Assembly (NCBI RefSeq): GCF_964656455.1
Contig: NC_135715.1
Span: forward strand, 77,017,414-77,081,413
DNA length: 64,000 nt
Reading direction: 5' to 3'
Origin: Halichoerus grypus
Taxonomy: Eukaryota > Chordata > Mammalia > Carnivora > Phocidae
Position 1 is the first letter of the stretch; each line of letters starts with the position of its first letter. Positions 45,753 through 59,258 of the stretch are shown piece after piece. The notes under the pieces were generated by a model that had not been told where the DNA came from, did no database searches, and saw nothing but the letters and a program-made list of their open reading frames with translations. The translations under genes were made by a program, and so were the position numbers.

Positions 45753-48540
45753 CCACTGTTTTAAATAACTGAGAAAAACCATGTACAAGAATTAAGGAAA
45801 TCATGAGGATAATATCTGACAAAAAAGAAAAAAAATCAATAAAGAAAAAGAAATTATGAAAAGGAAACAGAAATACTGACCTTGAAAAGCACAATAATGA
45901 GTGAAATTTGTACTGGAGAGGCTCAATGGCAAGTTTGAGCAGGTAGAAGAAGAATGAGATATACAAAGTGCTGAAGTAGAAAATCTGTCAACCATTAATT
46001 TTGTATCTATCAGGAAAACTATCTTTCAAAAATGAAGGACAAATTAAGATATCCCCAGATAAACATAAACCAAGAAAGTTTATTGCTAGTAGATTTGCCC
46101 TAGAATAAATGCTAAAGGAAGTTCTTTTGGTGGAAATGAAAGGACACTAGACAGTAACTCTAATCCACATGAAGAAAGAGAGTACCAGCAAATACATGGG
46201 TAAATACAAAATTTAGTATTAATGTATTTTGGTCTATCACTTATCATTTTTTCCTATATGATTTAAAAGACAATTGAATAAACCAATAATTAAACCTAAG
46301 TTGAGAGGCACACAATGAATACAGATTAGTGACAACAATAGCATGACTATGGAAACAGAGCTATTTATAAGAGTAGTTTTAGTATACTATTAATACTAAG
46401 TTGTTATTAATTTCAACTGGAATAATATAATTAAGATGTTATTGCCAAGAAAGTAACTCAAAACTTATGGTAAAAAAAATGACAAAAGACTTAAAATAAC
46501 ATACAAGAAAATATCTAATTAATGTAACAGAAGCCAATAATGGAGAAACTGAGGAACAAAAAATATATATGATATAGGGAAAACAATGAACAAAATGCCA
46601 GAAGCTAATAGCCCCTTATTAGTAATTACATTAAATGTAAATGGATTAAGCTCTTCAATTAAAAAGCAGAGATTATTAGAATGAATTTTTAAAATGATCA
46701 AACTATATGCTGTCTACAAGAAACTCACTTTAGTTTTAAAGACACAAGTTGATATAAAAAGATGAAAAGAGATGTTTTGTACAAAAAATAGCCAAAAAAA
46801 GAGCTGGAGTGGTTATATTAACATTGAAAAAATAAAATTTAAACAAAACAAAAATTGTTGTAAGAGATAATGAAGGACATTATATAATGATAAAAGAAAC
46901 AATCTATCAAGAAGACATATAACAATTATATGCACCTAACAAGAGAACCCCAAAAGTATGAAACAGAAATAAACTTCCACATTTATGGTAAATTTATTTT
47001 AGACAAGGTTGCCAAAACAATTCAATAATAGTGAATAATAATGCAACAAATGGGGGCACCTGGTTGGCTCAGTTGGTTGAGTGACTGCCTTTGGCTCCAG
47101 TCATGATCCCAGGGTCCTGGGATCAACCCAGAGTTGGGCTCCCTGCTCATAAAGGAGCCTGTTTCTCCCTCTCCTCCCTTTGCCAGCCCCCAACCCAAGC
47201 TCTGTGTCATACTCTCTCTCAAATAAATAAATAAAATTTTTCAAAAATTAATGCAACAAATGATGCTGGAAAATTGGATGTCCACATGGAAAAGAAGAAA
47301 GTTGAGCCCCTGCCTCACACCACATATAAAAATTCAAAAATGAATTAAAGTCCTGAATGTAAGAGCTAAAACTATAGAAATCTTAGAAAAAAATATAGGA
47401 ATAAATTTTTGTGACCTTGGATTAGGTGATAGTTTCTTGGATATGACACCAAAAGCATAAACATACAAAGAAACAAAAAACAAAATAAATTAGACTTCAA
47501 CAAAATTAAAAACTTTGTGTTTCAACAAATATCATCAAGAAAGAGAAAAGCCAACACATTCTCAAGAATGGAAGATAATATTTACAAATCATATATATAT
47601 GATAAGAGATTATATTTTAATATAAAAGGAATTCTTACCACTCAATAACAAAAACACCAGATAACCCAATTTAAAAGTGGGCAAAGGATCTGAATAAACT
47701 TCTTTTCAAAGATGTGACCAATAAGCAAATGAAAAGAGGCTCAACCTCAAGATTTTCAATTAAAAACCACAAAAGATATCACTAAACACAGATAATAAGA
47801 AGTGTTGGTGAGGATGTGAGAAACTGCAGCACTCACACACTGCTGATAAGAATGCAAAATGCTGTCACTTTAGAAAACATTCCTCACAAAATCTTAAAAA
47901 AAAAAAGAATATAATAAAGAAAACATTCCTCAAATGTTAAACAGAGTTACCATATGACCCATCAATGCCACTCTTAGGTGTAAACCCAAGAGAAATATAA
48001 CATAAATCCACACGAAAAAAAATTATATGAATGTTTACAACAACTGTATTCATAATAGTCAAAAAGTAGAAACCACCCAAATGTTCATTACTGATGAATG
48101 GAAAAACAAATGTGGCATATCCATACAACGGGACAGTATTTTCTCATTAAAAAGAAATGAAGTATGGCTACACGCTACAACATGGATACTTTGTAAACAT
48201 TATGCTAAGTGAGCCAATTACAAAAGACCACATGTAGTATGATTCCATTTACATGGAATTATATGAATTATATAATTTGTATGAAATTATAGCCAAATCT
48301 ATAGAGACAAAAGTAAATTACTGGTTGCCTGGGACTAGAGGATTTGGGGAGAAAGGAGGAGTGACTAAGTGCTAAGGGATTGGGATTTCTTTTCATGGTG
48401 CCAAGAATGCTCTGAAAGTTGACTATGTTGATGATTATACAGCTCTGTGAATATACTAAAAACCATCCAATGGTTAAGTGGGTGGATTGTATAGTATGAA
48501 AATTAGATCTAAATAAAGCTGTTGTTTTACAAAACCTCAA
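45753..48540 (+). mobile_element. Ancient L1M with internal ORF2 deletion
   Basis: In order: the ORF1 C-terminal region (CAGGAAAACTATCTTTCAAAAATGAAGGAC at 46010); the inter-ORF region; the ORF2 endonuclease start (ACATTAAATGTAAATGGATTAAGC at 46628; CTACAAGAAACTCAC at 46715). Near 46940-46970 it jumps to the C-terminal third (AAATTTATTTTAGACAAGG), then ORF2 end and 3' UTR (ATTCCATTTACATGGAATTATATG ... GGTTAAGTGGGTGGATTG). The reverse transcriptase is missing. A CanSINE is nested at 47039-47262. Confidence 0.65.
47039..47262 (+). mobile_element. Diverged CanSINE inside L1M, with TSD
   Basis: The body at about 47053-47248 starts GGGGGCACCTGGTTGGCTCAG and ends CAAATAAATAAATAAAATT. TAATGCAACAAATG is duplicated at 47039-47052 and 47249-47262. 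It has more substitutions than the other copies, so it is an older insertion. Confidence 0.92.
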
Positions 48541-49275
48541 TATTAGAAAATATCTGAAAGAAACCAGTGGATTTCATTTTCTAATGAAGTAAAAGCTCAA
48601 TTCTCTATCCCTTGCAAAAACATAGGTCAGCATGCTATAGAAATTAAAGCAAAGAAGCAATCTTTTTCAAAAAGCACACACACACTCAAGCTGGGACTGG
48701 CTCTGAAGCATGGTGGATCAGACCAAGCCTGTCTTCACAGCATATGGCTGGATCCTGTTTTCTCTCCAAACCAGCAAAAGAAGCAAAGTGGCAGTTTTAG
48801 TTACTTTAGAGGTGGTCTGACCATGAGGGTGGCTTCTTTTGTTCTATGATTGAGTAAATGGGCTGTACTGACTCCAGAGAAGAGATCAATCATGATGTGT
48901 TATATATGCATATTCATTTACATTCTCATTTACTCATTTAGTCATCCAAAATAAATGGAGGATCTATGGTGAACTGGAGCTATATCAAGGTCACCCTCAG
49001 ATGAAATAGACAGTTTCTGGAATTACAAGATTGGCTTTCTTCATTCTTCTCTTTCCTGCTCTTTTTGCTTACCCCCCAAAACAGTGTCCCCTTACTTCTT
49101 TTGTTCAAATGCCTAATGCCCTCCAAACTCAATCCTTCATACCTAAGAAGTTATAGGAAAATTATAAGAGCTCAAATATTACCGCTGTTATGGTAATTTT
49201 CTATCTTAAAAATAAATCAAAGATGTAAACTAAAAGAAACGAAACACTAAAAGTGGGATTTTAAGCATTAAGAGG
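48541..49275. other. No recognised feature
   Basis: No named repeat or exon supported. Confidence 0.4.
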
Positions 49276-49405
49276 GCTTTGTGTATTCATTCATTCATTC
49301 ATTCATTCAACAAATATAACTTGCCTATTGGGCTCTAGAACTAGGAGATAAAGATTTAAAAAAATGAACCAGACACATGGATCCTGCCCCAATGCAGCTT
49401 ACCTG
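49276..49405 (-). repeat. L2-like terminus with (TTCA)n
   Basis: (ATTC)6 followed by AACAAATATAACTTGCC and GCAGCTTACCTGTGAATG fits the antisense of the L2 3' end. Confidence 0.5.
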
Positions 49406-49775
49406 TGAATGTGGGTGTGGTGTATGTATAAATGTACAATCTTGAATTTCAGGGCAATGGGTATTTCTAGCTGCTGAGTACCCACTAAACTTTAGGAAAT
49501 TTTTAAAAACAGAATTTATTTGAAATTCTGCTTAGATTTTGTTATTTAAAAAAAACATATATTTATATCACAGTAAATATTTGTGACAAGGAAGAGAAAT
49601 GGCGGAGGGAAAAGCTGGTTTGATGAAAGGTGGATGAAAAGGACATGGTGTGAAGGGTGAGAAGAGAAGGGAGAAGAAATGTGGCTTAACTGCAGAAGGT
49701 CTGTGATAAAGGACCATAACCTTGGAGGTGAACACAACTGCGGACTTGCTAATTCCTTCACTGACCCGCGGAAGT
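49406..49775. other. No recognised feature
   Basis: A short unassigned stretch. An A/T-rich block is at 49540-49570. Confidence 0.4.
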
Positions 49776-50007
49776 TTAGAATGAGAGGCGCCTGAGTGGC
49801 TCAGTCGGTGAAGCGTCTGCCTTCAGCTCAGGTCAGGATTCCAGAGTCCCGGTCCCAGGATCGAGCCCCACATCTGGCTCCCGGCTCAGCGGGGAGTCTG
49901 CTTCTCCCTCTGCTCTTCACCCTGCTTATTCTCTCTCTCTGTCACTCTATCTCAAATAAATAAATAAAATCTTAAAAAAAAAAAAAAGGAGCAGCAGCTT
50001 AGAATGA
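49776..50007 (+). mobile_element. CanSINE
   Basis: The body at about 49785-49990 starts GAGGCGCCTGAGTGGCTCAG and ends CTCAAATAAATAAATAAAATC plus A tail. The flanks TTAGAATGA at 49776-49784 and 49999-50007 form a short target-site duplication. Confidence 0.92.
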
Positions 50008-52136
50008 ATTCTTGGACATCAATATACTTTCTCTAGACTCACCTTCATTTTCAAAATTTTTCATGAGCTATTCGCATACTGTCTGAAACTGCAGCACCAC
50101 ATGGAGAAGTAGTCCTCTACACAGATGGAGAGTGGCAAATTTGAGCTCCCCAATTCAGCGGACTTCAGGACTTCGGCATGAAGCTGTCAAAGAACCAGAG
50201 CTTGTGGGGCTAGAGAGTGCATGTTCCACTTAAATGCATTCCAACTCAAATTTTCTTAAATACTTGCTAGCTTAAGAAAACATGGCTACTAGTCTTGAGT
50301 CACTGGAATAGAGCTTCCTGTTGTCTGCAGAAATAGGAACAGGACCAATGACTCAGCCCTCTCTACTCTTTCAATGTCATCGGACCACGCCTTGCTCAGC
50401 CTCTCTTTCCCCACCACTTCACTCCCCCTAGATAATGCATTATTCTCCTGACGACTGCCTTTCCTCTCTTCCCTGTCAATTTGTAATCCCTCAGTGCAAT
50501 AATATAAACTAAATGTTAAAGATTAATGTGATCTAATTAAATGAAAGCCCATGAAATTGGAAATGACCCATTACTCTTGATTTTCCCAGGAGGCTTTCTG
50601 TTAAAACGCCACAAAAATGTAACTTCTCTGACTCTCCAGGGGGAAATAGTCTGTAAGCAATCTGCTATTCTGGCTTTGATATGTTTAGCCCTGTATGTTT
50701 TTACAAAACTGGATGTCTTTATACTTCTCATTTTACCAACAAAATAATGCATAAAACCTCCTACAACTGGAGAATCCATTACAATTGGTTGACCTTAGGC
50801 AAAAATGCCTCAGAACAAACTTGTGAATGCTGGTCTGTTGGATATTTCTGGCTAAGTGAAGTTCTTTGGCCATCACTTACAGTAAGAGTTAAATCAAGAA
50901 CGGAAACACAGTTAATTGTCTTAGAGACACAACAGTTCTTCTCTAGCCTTCCAAGACATCCCTCACTAACCTGGGGTTATATAATGAGTTCAAGTAAGTC
51001 CAAACATGTCTCTTTACATGGTAAGTTATTCATGGAAAAGTGAGCAAGTACAGAATGACATGAGACGTTCAGATCACTGGATGCCATTGAAATAAATATC
51101 TGTCAGTCATTGGCAATGGCTTTTAAAAACAAGCTGCATTTTACATTGCACGGTGTAATAAAGATCACATCACAGCCAACCTATTATCAAAGCTCAAAAA
51201 CAAATAAATGTACAGCATACTTGCCAAGGCCTTTTCTCAGGTTTTATCATTGCTGACAATAGAGCCAGTGTTGTGAGAACCATGTTAGTTGGCCAATTCA
51301 CACATGTCATGCTTTGTTCTCTGCCTAAACCTGCTCCCACATGACTTTTGGACTAATGCTGTTTATTTTTGTTGTTATTATTCAATGCAATTTGGCAGAA
51401 ATGCAGAAATTCTGCAATCATTTAGTCAGTCTCTGAAATTCTTGTGAAATTCTTCCAGGATGGCAAGAAAAATAACATTTCTGTGCTAAGATTAAAACAC
51501 CTAAGTGACACATAATTGACCTCGACAGCTTGTATTGTGGAGAAAATTGTCGGGGATAATCAAGAGACATAATGTCTTGCCTTGACACAGGTACAAGAGC
51601 AAACAAAGGAGTGTGAGATGCTGGAGGTCCGGAAACACTTCTGCTAGATCTAACTTCCTCAGCAAATACTGTTTGAGCAGCCATTATGGCCAAGGCTCTG
51701 TGCTTGGCTCTGTGAGGACATACAAAGATGTATGAGACAAAGGGCCTTTAGTGAGTGGGTTAGATGAGAGACAGATGGGTCAAATTTAGATGCTGTGGAC
51801 ATGGGAAAGGACAAAGGGTACCTGGTTCACCTAGGACCTAGTCCAATCTCTGATAATAACTTGTGAGCTCAGAGAAGTCTCTTTACTTTGTGCCTCTGTT
51901 CCTCAACTTCAATGTCTACAACCAAACTTGGGAGTAATCTCTAATCCAAGTTGACCAGTACTCCGAGTTTTATTAGTGAGAGGGTCTGGCTGAACTTAAG
52001 GCCAGGATTCCACTACCCACCTTCCAACGGATTCGCTTTCCTCTTAATCCGCCACGAACATTCGGAGTTTCCGGGTATCTAATGATAAAAGTTAGGTTGT
52101 GCACATCCCATTTAGAGGATAACACTGCTTTTCAAA
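50008..52136. other. No recognised feature
   Basis: About 2.1 kb without a repeat that I can name, which is notable in this repeat-dense window. Frames at 50681-51043 (120 codons) and 51418-51693 (91 codons, minus) lack recognisable domains. It could hold conserved non-coding sequence, but sequence alone does not show it. Confidence 0.4.
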
Positions 52137-52375
52137 TACATTCAGTTTTTATTTTTTATTTTTTTAAGATTATTTATTTATTTATTGGAGAGAGAGAGAG
52201 AGCATGTGCACACATGAGGGGGAGAGAAGGGCAGAGGGAGAGGGAGAAGCAGACTCCCAGCTGAACAGGGAGCCTGACTCAGGGCTCGATCCCAGGATTC
52301 TGGGATCATGACCTGAGCCAAAGGCAGATGCTTAACCAACTGAGCCACCCAGGCGCCCCTACACTCAGTTTTTAT
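52137..52375 (-). mobile_element. CanSINE with TSD
   Basis: The body at 52153-52359 runs from TTTTTTTAAGATTATTTATTT to TGAGCCACCCAGGCGCCCC. TACATTCAGTTTTTAT at 52137-52152 and TACACTCAGTTTTTAT at 52360-52375 differ at one base. Confidence 0.95.
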
Positions 52376-54435
52376 AAATCCTCCAAATATTGAGGTAAAT
52401 GACATCACTGTGGCAACATCTTAATACTTCAGAGCTAATTCTTCATTTAAAATGTATTGTTATCATTCCATTTATATTTGCTGAACTACCATTATGTCAT
52501 GCACCTCAAGGTCTGGAAAGACCACACAGTGCTGTCCCATGAGTGCCTGCTGTTGGCGAGGGTGCTCCACTCTCTTCCCTGGGCTGGGCTATTTAGTACA
52601 GAAAGGCATGCCACGAGCAAGAAATATGATCCAGGATTATACTCGAAACGTGATTAACAGCTCCTCTCCCTACTTCCCAGCAGTGTAGCTAGAAAGACAC
52701 AGAGTAAGTGTATATTTCTAATACCACTGACCAAATATGAGGGCCAGCAATTAAATTTATTCCAGAACCTAGGAGAAATGCCGAAAAACCAGAAGATAGA
52801 TGGTGCCAAAGCACCCAGCTGTCAAAAAACAGTAGAATGTGGCTGCCAGAAGGTAGGCAGTCAGCCCCCTGGTTCAGAAATATAAGAGAGGCCCCAGGAT
52901 TGCCCCTGTGCTGTGGGTTGTGAATCTGGCACAGAGGGATGCAGCCAGGTCTCCAGAGCACCGAAATCCTCCCACCTCCACCAGTACTTTTCCTCCCTCC
53001 TCTGTTCAAGATCACAGCTTGCAACTGAGAGCAGAAGCGGATTCATGGTGAGGCCTTGTATTTGGGGAGGTGTAGACTCTACCAGTAAAATACCACAAGC
53101 AGAAATGGGGATAAGAAGAGCCTCGATAGCAGTGCATTCTATCTTGGCCTTTCCAGAAAATGTTTGCCAACCTCTGCTGTGTATTATAATTGGCCAAGGT
53201 ACGAGAGGGAATCCCTACAGAATGGGATGTTGGGGAGGGGGTGGAAGGGCACGAAGCAGGACATGGACAAGTTAAGAGATTGAGGACCCCAGTGACAACA
53301 AAGACAGATGTCGTTCCTGCTCTGTAATTTCACCATGGATCAGTAAACCCAATTCACAAATACAGATCGTCTTCCGTTTATAGTCCTTCTCATGCTTTTA
53401 TCTGATTAACTTTCACTTAAGATATGAAGTAAATATAATCATTTTCCTAGTCTCCAAAAGCTGAAATTACTTTTTTTCCCTCACGATGGTGAGCTAGGCA
53501 AGAGTCTTCATGCAAACGCTTTATGGGGTAAATACTCAAAAAAGTCATTTTCATACATCTCTTTCAATTGCAGGTTATGCTAACTCAGAGAAATTATGTA
53601 TGACTAACCATTGCAAATAATACAGAAGAAAAATACTATTTGTATGTTTGTTTTCCTCCTCAGTTGAAAGAAAGGTCACTAACAATTCTTTTCCAACGTG
53701 AGTGAGATTGTTTCAAATAATCAGCCCATGTTAAAAAAATGATTTTGAGACAAATAAAATATTTAAGCCATAAGGTTGGAATGTAAAACAATATCACCAA
53801 GATAAAAGAAAATGCCTGTTTATATAGAAAACAGACTTGATATTTTCAATGAGAAAAAAACAACAGCATTCAAAGGGATTTTAATATGCCTCCAAAGGCA
53901 GCGTACCCCAAAAGTGGGTGTGTTTTTTTATCCTTTCATGTACTCTTTTCAACATCCAAGCACCAGGCTCCCAAAGGTCACATGCGATCTGATTAAGTGG
54001 AAGCAAAGAAAGGAAAGAGGTCACCTCTAGAGTTCACAGAAAGTTCCTGACGCCGAATATGCTACCGCACAGAGAAGTCTTGTTAAAGGGGCTACCCAGT
54101 TTGGGTCCTTTCTAGGTGCTTAATTTGGAGGCTTAGAATCTATTTGCCTCATTAAAATCGCCACTAGCTCAAGGATCTCTGTAGCTGGAGTCACTGATGC
54201 CAACCAGCACGGTCGGTGGAGTAAGAATGAGGCTGCTTTGAGCCTTGGTACTGGTTCTCCATGTGCAGAAATCACACCAGCGAGTTAGTTGAGTTCAAAG
54301 CCAGCCATTTCTAGCCGCATGTAAAGGCATCGCAGAGGTAAAGAATGGCAAGGATGACAGTAATTTTCAAGCTTTAGTTTTGTTTTGTTTTGTTTTTTCC
54401 CAAATAAAGTGTTATAAAGAACAGCATGCATGTGT
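52376..54435. other. No recognised feature
   Basis: No named repeat. Opposed frames around 52689-53275 (111 and 120 codons) overlap each other and are probably chance openings. Confidence 0.4.
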
Positions 54436-54664
54436 TCATTCATTCATTCTTTTTATTTTTTTAAGATTTATTTATTTGAGAGAGAGAGCACACACGTGAT
54501 CAGGTGGGGAGGGACAGAGGGAGAGGAAGAAAGAGTCTTAGGCAGACTCCGTACTTAGCACAGAACCTACCAGGGTCTCCTGACCCTGAGATCACAACCT
54601 GAGCTGAACTAAGTCTAACCCTTAGCCCTCTGAGCCACCCAGGAGCCCCTCATTCATTCACTCT
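54436..54664 (-). mobile_element. Old CanSINE inserted in an L2-like terminus, with TSD
   Basis: The body at 54451-54649 runs from TTTTATTTTTTTAAGATTTATTTATTT to TGAGCCACCCAGGAGCCCC. TCATTCATTCATTCT (54436-54450) and TCATTCATTCACTCT (54650-54664) flank it. Many substitutions in the middle indicate age. It continues into AACAAATATTTACTAAACATC, an L2-like antisense end, to about 54760. Confidence 0.88.
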
Positions 54665-54889
54665 AACAAATATTTACTAAACATCTACTCTGCATGGGAA
54701 ATAGGATGGTGCATCAGAAGAGTGCATCTTTTAGAAATTTATACCCAAACAGATACGCGAGTGAGTTGCTATGAAATAAAGAGAGATGGGAGGTCTCCCT
54801 GATAGGCCTGGAAGTGTATTTGTACACCACTTGGGCTTCGTGTCACACTCGAAAATTTACTGGGCAAGAACATGGATGCTAAGCCACTT

Positions 54890-55112
54890 AAAAGAAAGAA
54901 GGGGGGGGGCGCCTGGGTGGCTCAGTCGTTAAGCGTCTGCCTTCGGCTCAGGTCATGATCCCAGGGTCCTGGGATCGAGCCCCGCATCGGGCTCCCTGCT
55001 CCGCGGGAAGCCTGCTTCTCCCTCTCCCACTCCCGCTGCTTCTGTTCCCTCTCTCACTGTCTCTCTGTCAAATAAATAAATAAAATCTTAAAAAAAAAAA
55101 AAAGAAAGAAAG
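54890..55112 (+). mobile_element. Young CanSINE
   Basis: The near-consensus body starts in the G run at 54901-54909 (GGGGCGCCTGGGTGGCTCAG) and ends CAAATAAATAAATAAAATC plus A tail. AAAAGAAAGAA before the insertion and AAAGAAAGAAAG after it are the likely duplication, obscured by a simple repeat. This is the best preserved SINE in the window. Confidence 0.95.
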
Positions 55113-58100
55113 AAAGGAGGGAAGGGAAGGTGAAGGAAAGAAATATCCCCCAAAGAAAAAAATGCCCCTGAAAGTGATTACAGTACTAATGGTGAGAAAG
55201 TAGCATCATGAACATATAGGCATATAACAAGGGCAAAATGTCTTAATATTTATCTTGTAATTGTGTAAATGCATTTCTCTCCAAAACATGGACTTGAAAA
55301 TTAATGGCAGATCTAGCAACAATAATGAGTTCACAGAGCCAGTGAGTTAGTAAATGGTGCAGGGCATTTGGGATGATGTTTCACCACATGCATGGTATTT
55401 CCTTTACAATTCACTCTGGCTTAAGCTTAAAAGCCTACTGTGTTTTAAAAATGTTCAAGACTATCAGTGAGGGTGTTGGACTGAATTCCAATTCTAACAT
55501 TCCATTGCTTTGTGAGCTTCTAACATTCCACTGCTTTTGTGATCCACATTCCCGGTTTCCACTCTCCAAGAAGGCAAGACAGATTTTTATTTGCATTCAT
55601 CTGGACAATGTGTGTGCTTTAAAATTTCCATAGCTCTACCACTGCTTGTGAACTGTGAAGTGTCTGGAGCGCAAACGGTACCTGAATCTACAGAGCTATG
55701 CTTCTGCTTGAAAATGAAGAAAAGCTTCCAACAAAGATCAGAGGGCAAATTGGGTGATTTTGAAACTTAACAGGTCTTCTTACTGCAAACTCCTTGGGAA
55801 AGAGAAGGGGCCAGGAAAGTGGAGAAATGAGGGGATGGCCAAAATTAGGCAAGGGGTAGGGGGTGGGGGGAGGCGGAAATCAAATCTATTTAAATTTCAC
55901 AAAATCAGAATATATAAAGTGAACCTAGCCACCGCTGGTGTTGCTCAAATTCCATTCTGAGACTTAGTCATTAATATTTAGCATTTTTTGTGATTATTTT
56001 ATAGACATGATGTCATTGTTTCAGAGTGTTTTACTAATCACCAATGACACAGTTGCCAGAGAGCAGAGTTACAGTGCAGTGATGTTATGAGTGGAAAATG
56101 TTGCCATTGTGGTGGGGGTGGGGAGAGAGAAGTTCAGATTAAGTTCAAGGCGCTTGGCTTGGGTTTTCTGGGCGAACCAAATCGAGACTTCTCGGGGGGT
56201 TCTGCATCTTAGAACCACACTTAAAAACTCCCCATTTTATTGTTTAAAAAATACCCATAAAAGTTAAAGCTTCTGAAATGGGAATCGTGGGGAAAGGGAA
56301 TAAAACCGCGGACATTCCAGCAAAAACAACCGTCTTCTTTTTGACAGCTCCAGGTTTAGACATTCCTTAGCTTTATTACCACAAAGCAGCCCAAGCAGGC
56401 AAAGGAGCCAGCAGGCCCCTCGGTCCTTCCGTGCAGCGCACGGGCGGCAGCTGCTCCAGCACACGTACCTCCCAGGGGTGATGGATGTGCCCTCTGCCGG
56501 GGAAGACCCAGGCGGAGGCAGGTGTAGTGCCATGAGGAGGTGACACGCATTTGTGATCTGAGGCTCAAAGTGGAGCTGCCAGGGCGCGTGTGATGAATGG
56601 AGACAGACTCTGTGAACATTCTTGGCTGGGCCATGAGAGAGGGACCTGGGATGTGTAAACCTCAGGCCTTGGTATGGATTTTTGCTTAAGGGTTGCTGTT
56701 CTTTTCCCTTCCCTCATCCAAAACCTCGGTGCTGCTTTCAACTTATCATCTACTCTCCTTTTTTCATCCCAGCCTTAGCTGATCTAATTCTGAGCTTGAT
56801 CAAAGACAGAGGCGTACTCCTCTGGTAGGAAAGCAATTCAGGCTCACTCCTCTGCAGATTTCTACGTGGGACTTCTTTAAGTTAACGGTAGAATGGTGAG
56901 GAAACTAACAAATGTATAGACTCTGAAGAAAAATAGATACCTTGAACTGTTGCATGAAAAGAAGCACAGACTCATCTGGGTCTTTGTTTCTTTGTTTAGA
57001 AGGACTCTTTCTTCCCATTTTCCTAGCACTGGGGATCACAAGAATATTTAATTACACTGGGCATTCTTTCCATTTGCAACAGAAAAGTGCAGAATAAATG
57101 TAAGAGTATTAGAGATCAACAGGGGTCTGAGACTGAGAAACAAGTTGCTCTGATTAAGTGAATATCTTCTTTACCAGGGACGCACTTGAGTAGCGATTAC
57201 AGAAATTCTCTGAAATAAGACAAACACCAGCTACGGAGAGACTTATGCCTCAAGAAACCTCTCCTTTCAGATGTTTGCAATTGTGATAGCAGGTATGTGG
57301 TGTTAGGCTTAGTGTGATGTGGAATTATTTAAACCCCCACCCCCTCCCCCCGCCTGGTAATCATGCCACCAACTAAAGCCACTGTGAAGAGTTACAAAAA
57401 TACACGGTGAAAACTGATAACTAACTAAGCAGAATAGATAGGAATCATGCTATTTATTTCCCAAACTTCACACAGCTAACAAGAAAAACACTTTAGATAA
57501 ATCACAACTATTTCTGAAACAAATGTGACTAAAAGAAGTCAAGGATTCTGAAAAGTAACAAGGCAATTGGAAAATACTAAAAAGACAATGGATATAAAAT
57601 AAAGATGTCCTTGACAAAAACCCATAAATCCCGCATTTCAAAAAAATCTCTTAAATAGAAAAGTAATTTAATCTGTTCCTTCAGAATAAATAGTATTTTC
57701 TCATTTAAAAGCACATAACTTGTTAAATAATAACAGATGAGCACAAATATAATTATTTTGCTAAAGTGTTAGCTGTTGAGCTGCATCTTGTCACTTCTTC
57801 TCATGACCTTAGGTGGCTTTCGTAGAATTGGGTTTTAGCTTTGTCTCTGGTAGCTTTTTACAAATGGCTTGTAAGTTTAATTCTGAGTAGAGGTTTTCTT
57901 AAGCCTTCATCTATTTGCATTTGTTTCTGGAGAGTCCCAGGGTGAGGCAAGTAAGGCACCTGCCTCTAGCACAAGATTTAAGTGATGCAAATAAATGCAG
58001 TAATCAAGGTACATATTTTAATGTGATATTTTAAAAAATGAAAATTAATGCAAAAAATCATAAATAATGAACCAAAAGTCCAAATTTTAAGTAAAGACAG

Positions 58101-59258
58101 AATCCACTCCTGTACTGAAAGAATCGGGCTCACAACCCTCACCTAATCAGGCCCTGCTTGTTAAAACTACTCTTGCTTGTTGGCTGGCCAATACTATCAC
58201 CCGTTGTATTGGCCAGTCCCAATACTATCACCCACAGACATAAGTTGTTTGTTTTCTCATCCTACACAAACACCTATGAAGCAAGGAATTCGAAGGAAGG
58301 AGGTGAAGGAGGGAATGAGGGTAGGAAGGATGGAAGAGATTTAAGAACATTAAAAGTATCTGTTTTAAAGAAATTTCACTTCTTTTTGTTAGCATTATTT
58401 CCCAGTCTCCCCTCCATACCCATCAATAAAGGTGTTAAATAAACAACAATCCAATAAGGATGCCTTAGCCAAGACAGAAGAGTTCCCATTCAATCCAGAC
58501 CTTAAGATAATGCAGGAAACGGGTGTTAAATATGAAGGACAGATAAGAGAAAGAGGGCTCTATGTCATGGACCATCCTTCTCTATGTGCTTTATTGATCA
58601 GACAGACAGTCTTGGGGCCCATGGGCCCTGAGATCCATTCATACTGCTTTGAGAGAAATGAACTTGGTACTCTTGACATAATAATTTCCATTTCAAAATC
58701 AGGACTTCCAGAAAATGTTAGTGAGAAGAGGTCGGCGTATTTGTGAGTGACTATGGAAAGTTTTTTGTCTGATAACGTTATAAACGTTGGAGGGCTTTGA
58801 CACACAGTTAATTTTGAAATGTTTAAATTTCGCAAATGTCTGCAACTCAAGACACATGAAATTATAAGTAGGGAAAATTGCTCATTCAAATGGAGGATGT
58901 CAAGGGGCAGCCCAAGGAGGGTAGAGCAAAAGCTAAGTCATGGCAGCATTCGAAGATGCCCACTGGCTGGTTTGATCATATCAGATACCCAAGACCATCT
59001 GCTGTCTTCTTGTGCCTCTCAGGTCTATGTTGCACCCCTAGTTTTGTGCGCATCCTGTGAAATGAACTTTCTCCAAAGCTTGTCCGGGTGAGGGATCATT
59101 TTTCCAATACCATGTACATTTGAAACATGTGCAGCAAATGCCAGCTTGGAAAGCAGAGATCAGCAGGAGATGGCATTCTGCACTTAGAGACAGATAAAGG
59201 GACTGAAGGAGAAAGAAATCTTATACATGAGCTTCTCTGCTAAAAAGCATGTTAGGTT
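55113..59258. other. No recognised feature over about 4.1 kb
   Basis: Apart from a 26-bp tandem at 55492-55544 and short G- or C-rich runs (55853-55876, 57334-57354), no repeat was named. A 104-codon plus-strand frame at 58432-58746 has no recognisable domain. This is one of the longest transposon-poor stretches here. Confidence 0.4.
55492..55544 (+). repeat. 26-bp imperfect tandem duplication
   Basis: TTCTAACATTCCATTGCTTT at 55492 recurs at 55518 as TTCTAACATTCCACTGCTTT. The second copy has one extra T. Confidence 0.85.

Noticed and set aside
52689..53275. Opposed frames of 111 and 120 codons
   Set aside because: They overlap each other on opposite strands and neither shows a domain, so chance opening is the simplest explanation.
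58432..58746. A 104-codon plus-strand frame in a repeat-poor stretch
   Set aside because: No recognisable family, no clear initiation or splice context, and a partly overlapping opposite-strand frame; not enough to call a gene.
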